Notes under the pieces: generated by a model
What the model saw: only the letters and a program-made list of their open reading frames with translations
Told to the model about the DNA's origin: nothing
Database searches by the model: none
Program-made: the position numbers and the translations under genes
DNA from: Rhizobium sp.
Lineage (GTDB): Bacteria; Pseudomonadota; Gammaproteobacteria; Burkholderiales; Thiobacillaceae
Assembly (NCBI GenBank): GCA_019459285.1
Contig: JAIBEL010000009.1
Span: 1 to 51,173, forward strand
Length of the DNA stretch: 51,173 bases
Direction of reading: 5' to 3'
Shown here: in pieces, positions 25,985 to 33,762 of the stretch
Position numbering within the stretch: the first letter of the stretch is position 1
Layout: each line of letters begins with the position of its first letter

Positions 25985-27377
25985 ATGCCTGAGTGGGCGC
26001 TGCAGGAAACAGGACGTTCACGACCAGGCCCACGCCCCCAGCCCCTGTTTCCAGACTCACCTGTGCGCCATGCAAATGGGCGATTCGCTGGACGATGGTC
26101 AGGCCGAGGCCGGCACCCTCCACGCTGCCCGACAGCCGATGGAATGGCGAGAACGCTGCAGCACGCTGCGACTCCGGGATGCCCGGCCCGTTGTCCGCCA
26201 CTTGCCAGGTTACGCCCTGTTCGGAACGCCGGACCGTCAGCGTGATGCGCGTGCCGCCATATCGCATGGCATTGTCGATCAGGTTGGCAAGCATTTCCCG
26301 CAGCAATTGCGCATCGCCCATCACCCAGGCCTCGCTGTCCTTCATGTCGAAGCCGATCTCCACCCCGCTGGCCAAGGCCTGCGGAACCCACTCCCGCGCA
26401 ACTTCCCGCACCACGTCCACGCCATCCAGCCGGTTCAGGCGCAGGGTGTTTTCCGCCGCATCGACGCGCGCCAGAATGAGCAGCTTCTGCACCAAATCGC
26501 CCATGGTCTGGGTCGACTGGGCAATACGCGACAACGCATGCTGGGCATCTTCGTGCCGCGCGCTGGCCAGCGCCGCCTCGGCTTGCGCGCGGATGCCCGC
26601 GATCGGCGTGCGGAGTTGGTGCGCGGCATCCGCGACGAAACGCGATTGCGATTCCACCGCTTCGGACAGCCGCTGCAGCAGTGAATTGATTTCATCCAGA
26701 AACGGGCGCAGCTCGGCGGGGGTCTCTCCCAGGGGAACCGGGCTCAGATCGAATGCCTGCCGCGCTGACAGCCGGTCGCGCAGCCGGCTCAACGGCTCGA
26801 GCCCCTTCCTCACGCCATAGGCGATGGCAATCGCCGCAGTCAGGGTCATCAGCAGCATCGGAATCACGATCGCCAGGGTGGCCCGTTCGGCCATGGCCGA
26901 GCGGTGCGACAACGTCTCGCCCACCTGGACCAGGGCGGTCCCACGCGCACTCGTGCCTTTGAGCGAGAGTCCAAAAGCAGCCACCCTGACCTTCTCGCCG
27001 TCCTTGATGCCGGCATAGACGATCAACTGGCCCGGCCGGATGTTCTGGTGACCGGGAAGCCGCGGCATGTCCTGTTCGCCGTCGATGACGTGCCCAGCCG
27101 GATTGGTAATGCTGTGGAACAGCAAATCCTCCTGGTCGAACACCAGCAATTCGCGCGCGGCAACCGGCAGGTCCACCTGCACCTGCCCCTGCATGACCTC
27201 GACCCGATCGGCCAGCGCGAACGTGCGCCGTATCAACGATCGGTCAAACGCCGCATTGATGAAGTACTGGCTGGAGAAATAGGCGATCACCCATAGCAGA
27301 ATGAACAGCGGCAGCATCATCGACAGCATGCGGACGATCAGCTGCCGTCGCAGGCTTGTCTGGCTTTCCCCGTTCAA
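25983..27377 (-). CDS. Sensor histidine kinase, TctE/QseC-like
   Basis: 464 residues. TM1 (about 15-36), a periplasmic sensor region resembling the two-component sensor N-terminal (2CSK_N) domain of TctE/QseC kinases (about 37-165), TM2 (about 168-190), HAMP-like linker, HisKA with phospho-acceptor H253 (ADAAHQLRTPIAG), then HATPase: N box LIDNAMRYG, G1 VADNGPGIP, F box FSPFHRL, G2 GAGLGLTIVQRIA. Co-translated with the response regulator (4-bp overlap). The signal is unknown: TctE senses tricarboxylates, QseC/PmrB-like kinases metals or other cues. Context of the divergent Asr-like protein favours an envelope or acid/metal signal (inference). Confidence 0.93.
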   Translation of the reverse strand: MNGESQTSLRRQLIVRMLSMMLPLFILLWVIAYFSSQYFINAAFDRSLIRRTFALADRVEVMQGQVQVDLPVAARELLVFDQEDLLFHSITNPAGHVIDGEQDMPRLPGHQNIRPGQLIVYAGIKDGEKVRVAAFGLSLKGTSARGTALVQVGETLSHRSAMAERATLAIVIPMLLMTLTAAIAIAYGVRKGLEPLSRLRDRLSARQAFDLSPVPLGETPAELRPFLDEINSLLQRLSEAVESQSRFVADAAHQLRTPIAGIRAQAEAALASARHEDAQHALSRIAQSTQTMGDLVQKLLILARVDAAENTLRLNRLDGVDVVREVAREWVPQALASGVEIGFDMKDSEAWVMGDAQLLREMLANLIDNAMRYGGTRITLTVRRSEQGVTWQVADNGPGIPESQRAAAFSPFHRLSGSVEGAGLGLTIVQRIAHLHGAQVSLETGAGGVGLVVNVLFPAAPTQA

Positions 27378-28042
27378 CGCTCGGCTTCCAGTAGATAGCC
27401 CAGGCCGCGCAGCGTGCGGATGACCACGCCGGAACCTTCGAGCTTGCGCCGCAGACGATGGATGTAGACTTCCACCGCGTTGTCGCCTACGCCGTCATCC
27501 CATCCCGTCAGACGATCCGCGATCGCCTCCTTGGCCGTCACACGCCCGGCATGGCTGAGCAGGATTTCGAGCACCTCCACCTCGCGGGCGGACAGCACCA
27601 GCGGCGTCTCGTCCACGCTGGCCTGCCGCTTCACGCTGTCGAAACAGAAGCGGCCCATGCGGATCTGGGTGTCGGCCACGCCATGCGCCCGCCGCAGCAA
27701 GGCGCGCAGCCGCGCCAGCAATTCATCCAGCGCAAACGGTTTCAGCAGATAATCGTCCGCACCCGCATCGAGACCGCGCACGCGATCCTCCACCGTATCG
27801 CGTGCAGTGAGGACCATCACCGGCAGGGTTGCGCCGCGTTTGCGCGCATTGCGCAGGACCTCCAGGCCTTCCCGTCGCGGCAGCCCCAGATCGAGCAGCA
27901 TGGCGTCGTAGGTATAGGTCTTCAGCGCGGTCTCGGCCTGCACCCCGTCGCGGCTCCAGTCGACCGCGAAGCCTGCCTGCCGGACCGCCAGCATGACGGC
28001 CTCACCCAGGGTCGGATCATCTTCCACGAGCAGGATTTTCAT
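27374..28042 (-). CDS. OmpR-family response regulator, TctD/QseB-like
   Basis: 222 residues. Receiver domain with acidic pocket (LLVEDDPTLGEA), phospho-acceptor Asp in MLLDLGLPRREGLE, Thr in VLTARD, and Lys in LLKPFALDELLARL; winged-helix DNA-binding domain with recognition region NAVEVYIHRLRRKLEG and TLRGLGYLLE. Start at MKILLVEDD. Partner kinase overlaps its stop. A PmrA/QseB-type direct repeat in the divergent gap (28119-28135) is its likely target and would allow both autoregulation and control of the Asr-like gene. Confidence 0.95.
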   Translation of the reverse strand: MKILLVEDDPTLGEAVMLAVRQAGFAVDWSRDGVQAETALKTYTYDAMLLDLGLPRREGLEVLRNARKRGATLPVMVLTARDTVEDRVRGLDAGADDYLLKPFALDELLARLRALLRRAHGVADTQIRMGRFCFDSVKRQASVDETPLVLSAREVEVLEILLSHAGRVTAKEAIADRLTGWDDGVGDNAVEVYIHRLRRKLEGSGVVIRTLRGLGYLLEAER

Positions 28043-28118
28043 GTTTGAAGTCTGACACAAACTCAGGCCATCCGGCCTTCAGTCTATCGCGAATAACAAT
28101 GTTCTGATCTGGCGAATT

Positions 28119-28135
28119 CGTAAGGTTCACGTAAG
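28119..28135 (+). promoter_or_regulatory. PmrA/QseB-type direct-repeat box
   Basis: CGTAAG-N5-CGTAAG: two identical hexamers with 11-bp periodicity, the geometry of (C/T)TTAAG-N5-(C/T)TTAAG boxes bound by PmrA/QseB-type regulators. It lies 77 bp upstream of the regulator gene and about 78 bp upstream of the Asr-like gene. A CATAGT -10-like hexamer follows at 28146-28151. Confidence 0.7.
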
Positions 28136-28212
28136 TATCGCACCGCATAGTGCCCTCCATGCAGTCGCAATCAGTGGCCGCATATCTTTCACTTGATCAT
28201 ATGGAGAAACTC

Positions 28213-28446
28213 ATGAACAAACTGCTGTCTTCCCTGGTTGCCGCTACGATTGCCGGCGCTTTCAGCCTCTCCGCCATGGCCGCCGATGCAGCACCCGCCG
28301 CACCTGCTGGCGCCACTGCCGCAGAAAAGCCCGCTGCCGCGCCCAAGGCCAAGAAGCACGTCAAGAAGCATGTCAAGAAGCACACTGCCAAAAAAGCTGA
28401 AGAGAAAAAATCGGACGCAGCCGCTCCGGCCGAGTCTGCGAAGTAA
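28213..28446 (+). CDS. Small Ala/Lys/His-rich periplasmic protein, Asr (acid-shock)-like
   Basis: 77 residues. Signal peptide (LLSSLVAATIAGAFSLSAMAA) cleaved near AMA-ADA, then an Ala/Pro segment and a basic tract of tandem KKHVKKHVKKHTAKK. Composition and layout resemble enterobacterial Asr, a periplasmic basic protein induced by acid under two-component control, but no homology can be proven with such low complexity. ATG 28213 has GGAGAAA 6 nt upstream; the ATG at 28201 lacks one. Transcribed divergently from the regulator/kinase pair. Proton buffering, metal binding by the His residues, or shielding of anionic envelope polymers are possible roles. Confidence 0.8.
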   Translation: MNKLLSSLVAATIAGAFSLSAMAADAAPAAPAGATAAEKPAAAPKAKKHVKKHVKKHTAKKAEEKKSDAAAPAESAK

Positions 28447-28461
28447 TTCTTCAAGGACACT

Positions 28462-28490
28462 AAAAACCGCGCTCTCGGGCGCGGTTTTTT
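28462..28490 (+). terminator. Terminator after the Asr-like gene
   Basis: AAAAACCGCGC stem with GCGCGG and T6, loop TCTCGG; nearly identical to the terminator at 25955-25984 on the other side of the two-component module. Confidence 0.9.
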
Positions 28491-28511
28491 ATCGCTTTCA
28501 TTATGCGTTTT

Positions 28512-28808
28512 CTAATTGCGTTCCCCATCATCGGGGTCTCCACGCCACCTTGCCGCCATAATTAAAATTTGAATAACAAAAGCGCCAGCAAAAGACGCTG
28601 CTGCATAAAAAAACGTTGCTGGAAAAAGTTTGCTTTGTGTAACACCGAACAGTTTGGCGGGAAACTCAATTATTGGAAGCATAAAATAAGTAAACGAAGG
28701 CGCATGCCCGTCTCCGGTAACCATAAATATGGCTGTGAGCGAAGTTCCAAAGAAAGCCACCCCTACGATAGCCGCCACCACACTTGAATTTCTAACAATC
28801 GGCGACAC
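28512..28808 (-). CDS. Small hypothetical membrane protein in an A+T-rich patch
   Basis: 98 residues, GTG start overlapping the stop of the upstream gene (TAGTG). Three hydrophobic segments: VVAAIVGVAFFGTSLTAIFMV (about 10-30), YFMLPIIEFPAKLFGV, and FFYAAASFAGAFVIQILIMAA (about 66-86), then a charged tail RWRGDPDDGERN. No recognised family. The DNA is visibly richer in A and T than its neighbours, with unusual codons for this genome, which suggests recent acquisition or relaxed selection. Coding status rests on the hydrophobic pattern and the start/stop overlap. Confidence 0.5.
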   Translation of the reverse strand: MSPIVRNSSVVAAIVGVAFFGTSLTAIFMVTGDGHAPSFTYFMLPIIEFPAKLFGVTQSKLFPATFFYAAASFAGAFVIQILIMAARWRGDPDDGERN

Positions 28809-29251
28809 TAAACAGTCTCACTCAGAAATGCCTGCCACCAGCGTTTGCGCTGGCCGGTCACCACCCCGTGCATCTCGAGTTCCCGCGGCGGCGTGCGGCT
28901 CATCAGCCAGCCTGGAAGGATCGATGACTTGGTTGCGCTCGATCCGCACGAGCTTCCCAGATGGTTGGGATCGTAGATCTTGATGAAGTTGGGTGCATCC
29001 AGGTTGTCCGCATAGACAATCGCGCAGTAATCCTCGTGATGCTCGCGCCGCAGCAATTCATCCAGTTCGCGCATGAACTGCTGCACCTTGTCGGCGGCGG
29101 CCGGCTCCGCAGGAACATCCTGCCCCACCGCATAGAGATACCAGCCCGCCCCGGTATCCACCTTTTGCCAGAACGACGTCAACTGGTCCCAGCGCATCAC
29201 ACTGTAAAGCAGCCCGTTGTAATAACGGTCGAATTCGTCGATGTCTGCCAT
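28808..29251 (-). CDS. Conserved-looking hypothetical protein downstream of dksA
   Basis: 147 residues, soluble, no signal peptide. ATG 29251 has GGAGAG upstream (minus strand). I recognise no named domain. Features: an aromatic-rich N-terminus (FDRYYNGLLYSVMRWDQL, FWQKVDTGAGWYLYAVG), a helical region (DKVQQFMRELDELLRREHHEDYC), then an apparent beta segment (AIVYADNLDAPNFIKIYDPNHLG) leading to SSCGSS and LPGWLMSRTPP. The FIKIYDPN..LG..CG..LPGW pattern looks conserved rather than random. Same strand as dksA, about 110 bp after it. Confidence 0.75.
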   Translation of the reverse strand: MADIDEFDRYYNGLLYSVMRWDQLTSFWQKVDTGAGWYLYAVGQDVPAEPAAADKVQQFMRELDELLRREHHEDYCAIVYADNLDAPNFIKIYDPNHLGSSCGSSATKSSILPGWLMSRTPPRELEMHGVVTGQRKRWWQAFLSETV

Positions 29252-29318
29252 GGCTCTCTCCGCAGTGAGTCTGGTGGTCGGGGCGACGTGCGCCACCGGT
29301 TTATTCTGCTACACGTCA

Positions 29319-29340
29319 GGCCGCCCTTGAACAGGCGGCC
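29319..29340 (-). terminator. Possible weak terminator after dksA
   Basis: Perfect 7-bp stem GGCCGCC/GGCGGCC, 8-nt loop, 22 bp after the dksA stop on the minus strand, but no U-tract follows. Confidence 0.35.
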
Positions 29341-29361
29341 GGGCGCCACTTCTTCTTGTTG

Positions 29362-29781
29362 TTATTTGGCGACCTGGCGCTCGCGGATCTCCTCGAGCGT
29401 CTTGCAGTCGATGCACAGCGTCGCCGTCGGGCGTGCCTGCAGGCGCTCCAGCCCGATTTCGACGCCACAGGATTCGCAATAGCCGTAATCGCCGGCGTCG
29501 ATCTTGGCGATGGTCTCGTTGATTTTCTTGATCAGCTTGCGCTCCCGGTCGCGGTTGCGCAGTTCCAGCGCCATGTCGGATTCCTGGGTGGCGCGGTCGT
29601 TGGGATCGGCGAAAACCGTCTGCTCGTCCTGCATGGAATGCAGGGTGGTATCGATATCCTGCGACAGCTCGGCTTTCCAGGCCTCGAGCATTTTGCGAAA
29701 ATGCGCGAGCTGTTTCGCATTCATGTATTCTTCGCCCTTTTTGGCCTTGTAAGGCTCGAAGCGCATCAAAGTTTCAGCCAT
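29362..29781 (-). CDS. dksA: RNA polymerase-binding transcription factor DksA
   Basis: 139 residues. Coiled-coil domain with tip motif [11 protein letters not shown] and following [15 protein letters not shown] helix; zinc finger C102-x2-C105 ... C123-x2-C126 (YCESCG, LCIDCK) intact, so this is the canonical Zn-dependent form. Acts with ppGpp in the secondary channel of RNA polymerase to reset rRNA and amino-acid promoters. Divergent from cbbY across 91 bp. Confidence 0.96.
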   Translation of the reverse strand: MAETLMRFEPYKAKKGEEYMNAKQLAHFRKMLEAWKAELSQDIDTTLHSMQDEQTVFADPNDRATQESDMALELRNRDRERKLIKKINETIAKIDAGDYGYCESCGVEIGLERLQARPTATLCIDCKTLEEIRERQVAK

Positions 29782-29872
29782 CTCGTTCTCTGTTCTCTTT
29801 GAAAATTTCGGTCAAATCCGGGCCAAGCCCAACCCGACTTAATATCAGAATCGCTTACGCGCCGCAACCCAT

Positions 29873-30631
29873 ATGACACTGCACGCCCTACTCTTCGACG
29901 TGGACGGCACGCTTGCCGACACCGAGCGCGACGGCCACCGGCCCGCCTTCAACCAAGCCTTTGCCGACGCCGGCCTCGACTGGCACTGGGACGTCGCGCT
30001 CTACGGCAAACTGCTTGCCGTCACCGGCGGCAAGGAGCGGATGAAGCACTATATCGACCACTTCCGGCCGGACTATAGGAAACCGGACCATTTCGACGAA
30101 CTGGTGGCCGAGCTGCACAAGGCCAAGACCCGAATTTACAGTGCACTGGCCGCGCAAGGCGGCATTCCCATGCGCCCCGGGGTCAAGCGCCTGCTGGTCG
30201 AGGCGCGCGCCGCCGGCCTGCGCCTGGCGATCGCCACCACCACGACGCCGGAAAACGTCACCGTGCTGCTGGAACATAGCTTGGGCTCAGGCACGCAGGA
30301 CTGGTTCGAAGTCATCGCGGCGGGCGACATCGTGCCGGCGAAGAAACCCGCGCCCGACATCTATCACTACGCGCTGGAAGAAATGGGCCTCGCCGCCGCA
30401 GACTGCCTGGCATTCGAGGATTCGGAGAACGGCCTGCGCGCGAGCCTGGGCGCCGGCCTGAAAACGCTGGTGACGGTCAACGACTACACGCTGGATCACG
30501 ATTTCACTGGTGCCGCTGTCGTGCTGTCCGACCTTGGCGACCCCGACGCGCCGAACCGCGTGCTAGCCGGCCCGGATTTTGGCCAGCCCTTCGTCGACGT
30601 GGCCTACCTAAAAGCGCTGCATCAGCTTTAA
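29873..30631 (+). CDS. cbbY: HAD-family phosphatase, CbbY-like
   Basis: 252-residue HAD hydrolase. Motif I LFDVDGTLADTERDGH with nucleophile and acid/base Asp; cap domain; motif II IATTTTPENV; motif III Lys and motif IV in VPAKKPAPDIYHYALEEMG and CLAFEDSENGLRAS. The ADTERDGHRPAFNQAF segment and length match CbbY, which dephosphorylates the RuBisCO inhibitor xylulose-1,5-bisphosphate. This supports Calvin-cycle autotrophy, although no cbb operon is in the window. Related beta-phosphoglucomutases are the alternative, but the context and the TER-GH motif favour CbbY. Confidence 0.88.
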   Translation: MTLHALLFDVDGTLADTERDGHRPAFNQAFADAGLDWHWDVALYGKLLAVTGGKERMKHYIDHFRPDYRKPDHFDELVAELHKAKTRIYSALAAQGGIPMRPGVKRLLVEARAAGLRLAIATTTTPENVTVLLEHSLGSGTQDWFEVIAAGDIVPAKKPAPDIYHYALEEMGLAAADCLAFEDSENGLRASLGAGLKTLVTVNDYTLDHDFTGAAVVLSDLGDPDAPNRVLAGPDFGQPFVDVAYLKALHQL

Positions 30632-30664
30632 GCCGCTCACTGCTTGCCGCTCGCCCTTCCCCCT

Positions 30665-31519
30665 TCAGGGATTGTGCATCAGTGCGGCTTCGAGTGTGTT
30701 TTCCAGCAGGGTCGCGACGGTCATCGGCCCCACCCCGCCGGGCACCGGGGTGATCCAGCCGGCGCGCTCGACCGCGGTATCGAAATCGACGTCGCCGACC
30801 AGTTTGCCGTCGGGCAGGCGGTTGATGCCGACGTCGATCACGATCGCGCCTTCGCGCACCCAGTCGCCCGGAATCATGCGCGCCTTGCCCACCCCCACGA
30901 CCAGTATCTCGGCCGAGCGCACGAAGCTTTCCAGGTCGCGCGTCGCGCTGTGGCAGACGGTAATCGTACAGCCTGCCAACAAAAGCTCCAGGCTCATCGG
31001 CCGGCCAACGATGTTGGAGGCGCCGACCATCACCGCATTCTTGCCGCGCAACTCCTCGCCGGTCGCACGCAAGAGCGTCATGATGCCGCGCGGCGTGGAG
31101 GGACGCAGCGTCGGCATCTTCACCGCCAGGCGGCCGATGTTGTAAGGATGGAAGCCGTCGACGTCCTTGTCCGGGCGGATGCGCTCGATCACCGTCTCGG
31201 CATCGATGTGCGCTGGTAGCGGTAGTTGCACCAGGATGCCGTCGATGGCCGCGTCGGCGTTCAGCGTGTCGATCAGCGCCAGCAGCTGGTCCTGCGTCGT
31301 CGCGCTCGGCAGGTCGTGCGACACGCTGGTGACGGCGGCCCGCTCGCAGGCGCGCTTCTTGTTGCGCACGTACACCGCCGAAGCCGCATCGTCGCCGACC
31401 AGGATCACGGCCAGGCCGGGACGGCGTTTGCCCTGCACCTCGCGTTCGGCCACCTTGTCGTGGACCACTGCGAGGATGGTGTCGGCCATGGCCTTGCCGT
31501 CGAGGATATGTGCGCTCAT
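30665..31519 (-). CDS. folD: Bifunctional methylenetetrahydrofolate dehydrogenase/cyclohydrolase
   Basis: 284 residues. Catalytic-Lys region [34 protein letters not shown], the Rossmann NADP site [12 protein letters not shown], and the C-terminal [18 protein letters not shown] signature are all present. Interconverts 5,10-methylene-, methenyl- and 10-formyl-THF. Start at MSAHILDG; upstream in-frame codons lack homology. Convergent with cbbY (33 bp apart). Confidence 0.97.
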   Translation of the reverse strand: MSAHILDGKAMADTILAVVHDKVAEREVQGKRRPGLAVILVGDDAASAVYVRNKKRACERAAVTSVSHDLPSATTQDQLLALIDTLNADAAIDGILVQLPLPAHIDAETVIERIRPDKDVDGFHPYNIGRLAVKMPTLRPSTPRGIMTLLRATGEELRGKNAVMVGASNIVGRPMSLELLLAGCTITVCHSATRDLESFVRSAEILVVGVGKARMIPGDWVREGAIVIDVGINRLPDGKLVGDVDFDTAVERAGWITPVPGGVGPMTVATLLENTLEAALMHNP

Positions 31520-31582
31520 CAAGACAACCCTGAAGCAAAAGGGTGATTTTCCCGGAAACTCCCCTTCCGACTCAAGCGAAAA

Positions 31583-31611
31583 TTGACCCGGCCGATTCGC
31601 CAAGGTATAGT
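31583..31611 (+). promoter_or_regulatory. Promoter of the tRNA Pro-Arg-His operon
   Basis: TTGACC, 17-bp spacer, TATAGT, 47 bp upstream of tRNA-Pro. Confidence 0.7.
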
Positions 31612-31658
31612 CTCGCCTCTCCGAAATGCGCCCTGAACACCGGACGCCGATAGGATTT

Positions 31659-31735
<77 letters not shown>

Positions 31736-31780
31736 CCCCCTATCCGACAAGTAAGAGATGAGTGCCCGAGAAGTGAGTCT

Positions 31781-31857
31781 CTGCCCGTAGCTCAACTGGA
31801 TAGAGCACCAGCCTTCTAAGCTGGGGGTTACAGGTTCGATTCCTGTCGGGCAGGCCA
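31781..31857 (+). tRNA. tRNA-Arg(TCT)
   Basis: 77 nt with CCA. Acceptor CTGCCCG/CGGGCAG, anticodon loop CTTCTAA, T-arm ACAGG-TTCGATT-CCTGT. Confidence 0.96.
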
Positions 31858-31892
31858 AGGTTTTCGTTGCCAGCCTTGCTGGCGACAACAAT

Positions 31893-31969
31893 GGTGGATG
31901 TAGCTCAGTTGGTAGAGTCCAGGATTGTGATTCCTGTTGTCGTGGGTTCGAGTCCCATCATCCACCCCA
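31893..31969 (+). tRNA. tRNA-His(GTG)
   Basis: Includes the extra 5' G(-1) opposite C73. Acceptor GTGGATG/CATCCAC, anticodon GTG in GATTGTGATTC, CCA encoded. End of the Pro-Arg-His cluster. Confidence 0.97.
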
Positions 31970-31988
31970 CCGTTTTAGTTGGAAGCAG

Positions 31989-32019
31989 AACAAGGCCCGC
32001 GCAAGCGGGCCTTGTTCGT
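31989..32019. terminator. Terminator shared by the tRNA operon and ychJ
   Basis: Perfect 12-bp stem AACAAGGCCCGC/GCGGGCCTTGTT with a GCAA tetraloop, then CGTTT. Lies between the plus-strand tRNAs and the minus-strand ychJ stop. Confidence 0.8.
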
Positions 32020-32020
32020 T

Positions 32021-32404
32021 TCATTCCCGGATCTCGCCGTCGACGTACAGCCAGCGCCCGTCCGCCCGCTCGAAGCGGCTCGTTTCGTGCAGTCTGAAGG
32101 CACGACCGTTGAGCTTGTAGCGCGCGATGAACTCGACCGTCGCATGAGTTTCGTCCAGCGGCGTGTGCGCCTTCACCGTCAGACCCAGCCATTGCGGGCG
32201 CGGCACGGCGTCGAGCCCCAGCGCAACGGGGCAGGTCGCGGGATGCCAGGTCGCGCGCAAATAGTCCTCCAGGCCCAGCACATAGGCGCTGTAGCGCGAA
32301 CGCATCAGGCTTTCGGCGTCCGGCGCCGGATCGCCGGCATGAAACCGCCCGCAGCAGTCCGCCAACGGACGCCCCGATCCGCACGGGCAGGCTGCGGCGC
32401 TCAT
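32021..32404 (-). CDS. YchJ-family (UPF0225) SEC-C motif protein
   Basis: 127 residues. N-terminal SEC-C zinc motif CPCGSGRPLADCCGRFH, then the YchJ core SLMRSRYSAYVLGLEDYLRATWHP, LGLTVKAHTPLDETHATVEFIARY, and RLHETSRFERADGRWLYVDG, an NTF2-like fold. Function unknown across bacteria. Start ATG overlaps the tesA stop by 4 bp, so the two are co-translated. Confidence 0.92.
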   Translation of the reverse strand: MSAAACPCGSGRPLADCCGRFHAGDPAPDAESLMRSRYSAYVLGLEDYLRATWHPATCPVALGLDAVPRPQWLGLTVKAHTPLDETHATVEFIARYKLNGRAFRLHETSRFERADGRWLYVDGEIRE

Positions 32405-33027
32405 GGCTTGTTCACCGTGCACCGCAATTTCGGCTTGATGTGCCGCCACACGGCGTCGAGCATCGCGCCCTGGGCTTTTTCGTTCGGGTGGATGCCGTCG
32501 GCCTGCATCATGCCCGGCACGACCGCAACCTTGCAGACAAAACACGGTACGCGGACGATTTTTTCCTCGCGCGCCACGTCGACGTACAGCTGGGCCACCG
32601 CATCGGCATACGGTTTGCCGTAATTCGGCAACACCGGCGCCTCCAGCAAGGCCACCCAGGCGCCTGCCGCTTTCACCTGGCGGATCATCGTCACCAGATT
32701 CTGCCGGATCGTTCCGGGCGGCGTGCCGCGCAGCGCATCGTTGCCGCCAAGTTCGATCAGCACGCCTTGCGGATGATGCCGATCGAGCGCAGGCTGCAGA
32801 CGCTGCAGGCCGTTCTGCGTGGTGTCGCCGCTCACGCTGGCGTTGACCACGCGCCAGTCCGGCGCCGTTTTCTTCAGGCGGCTGTCGAGCCTGTCCACCC
32901 AGCTCGAGCCATTTGCCAGACCGTATCCGGAACTCAGGCTGTCGCCGACAATCAACAGGGAGCAGGGATTCGCCGCCGCCCAGCCCGGAATCCACAGCAA
33001 CAACAGCAACCACGCGCGATAATTCAT
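32401..33027 (-). CDS. tesA: Arylesterase/lysophospholipase TesA (GDSL hydrolase)
   Basis: 208 residues. Signal peptide (about 1-19, AWLLLLLWIPGWAAA), then the SGNH blocks: GDSLSSGYG (nucleophile S30), GGND (G95, N96), and DGIHP (D177, H180). A periplasmic hydrolase with thioesterase/lysophospholipase/arylesterase activity in E. coli. An unusual PCFVCK pair of cysteines occurs near residue 162. Divergent from ybbA-ybbP, the same arrangement as in E. coli. Confidence 0.94.
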   Translation of the reverse strand: MNYRAWLLLLLWIPGWAAANPCSLLIVGDSLSSGYGLANGSSWVDRLDSRLKKTAPDWRVVNASVSGDTTQNGLQRLQPALDRHHPQGVLIELGGNDALRGTPPGTIRQNLVTMIRQVKAAGAWVALLEAPVLPNYGKPYADAVAQLYVDVAREEKIVRVPCFVCKVAVVPGMMQADGIHPNEKAQGAMLDAVWRHIKPKLRCTVNKP

Positions 33028-33054
33028 TCACTCACCTTGAACCGATCCATTCCA

Positions 33055-33762
33055 ATGACGCTACCCGACAGCGCGCAGTTCCCCGATACCGTCGTCCTGG
33101 CACGCGACCTGTCCCAGCGCGTGCCGACCGCCGGCGGCATGCTCGACATCCTCAGCGAAGTCGGACTCGCCGTCAAAGCGGGCGAGACGCTCGCCATCAC
33201 CGGCGCGTCCGGCTCCGGAAAATCGACCCTGCTGGGCCTACTGGCCGGGCTCGACCATCCTTCCGCAGGCGAGATCACCCTGCTCGGCCAGCGCCTCGAC
33301 GCGCTCGACGAAGACGCCCGCGCCCGCCTGCGCGCGGGCCGCATCGGCTTCGTGTTCCAGTCGTTCCAGCTGCTGCCCGCGCTCACCGCCCTGGAAAACG
33401 TCCTGCTGCCACTGGAACTGGCCGGCCGTCCCGACGCGCGCGAACGCGCCGCCCACTGGCTCGACCGCGTCGGCCTCGCCACGCGCGCCACCCATACGCC
33501 GCGCCAGCTGTCCGGCGGCGAACAACAGCGCATCGCCATCGCACGCGCCTTCGCCACCGATCCGGAAATCGTGTTCGCCGACGAGCCCACCGGCAACCTC
33601 GACGCCGACACCGGCGCACGCATCATCGAACTGCTGTTCGAACTCAATGCCTCCGCCCATACCACGCTCATCCTGGTCACCCACGACGACGCGCTGGCGG
33701 CGCGCTGCCAGCGCCGGCTGCACCTGGTCGCCGGTCGCGCGCGCGAAGAGGCCGTTGCATGA
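33055..33762 (+). CDS. ybbA: ABC transporter ATP-binding protein YbbA
   Basis: 235 residues of the LolD/MacB-type ATPase family. Walker A GASGSGKST (50-58), Q-loop FVFQSFQLLP, signature LSGGEQQRIAIARA, Walker B IVFADEPTGNLD, H-loop VTHDD. ATG 33055 chosen because the nucleotide-binding domain starts about 15 residues later; no strong ribosome site. Pairs with the following permease by ATGA overlap. With tesA divergent, the trio matches tesA/ybbA/ybbP; an export or lipid-related envelope role is inferred, with the substrate not established. Confidence 0.93.
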   Translation: MTLPDSAQFPDTVVLARDLSQRVPTAGGMLDILSEVGLAVKAGETLAITGASGSGKSTLLGLLAGLDHPSAGEITLLGQRLDALDEDARARLRAGRIGFVFQSFQLLPALTALENVLLPLELAGRPDARERAAHWLDRVGLATRATHTPRQLSGGEQQRIAIARAFATDPEIVFADEPTGNLDADTGARIIELLFELNASAHTTLILVTHDDALAARCQRRLHLVAGRAREEAVA

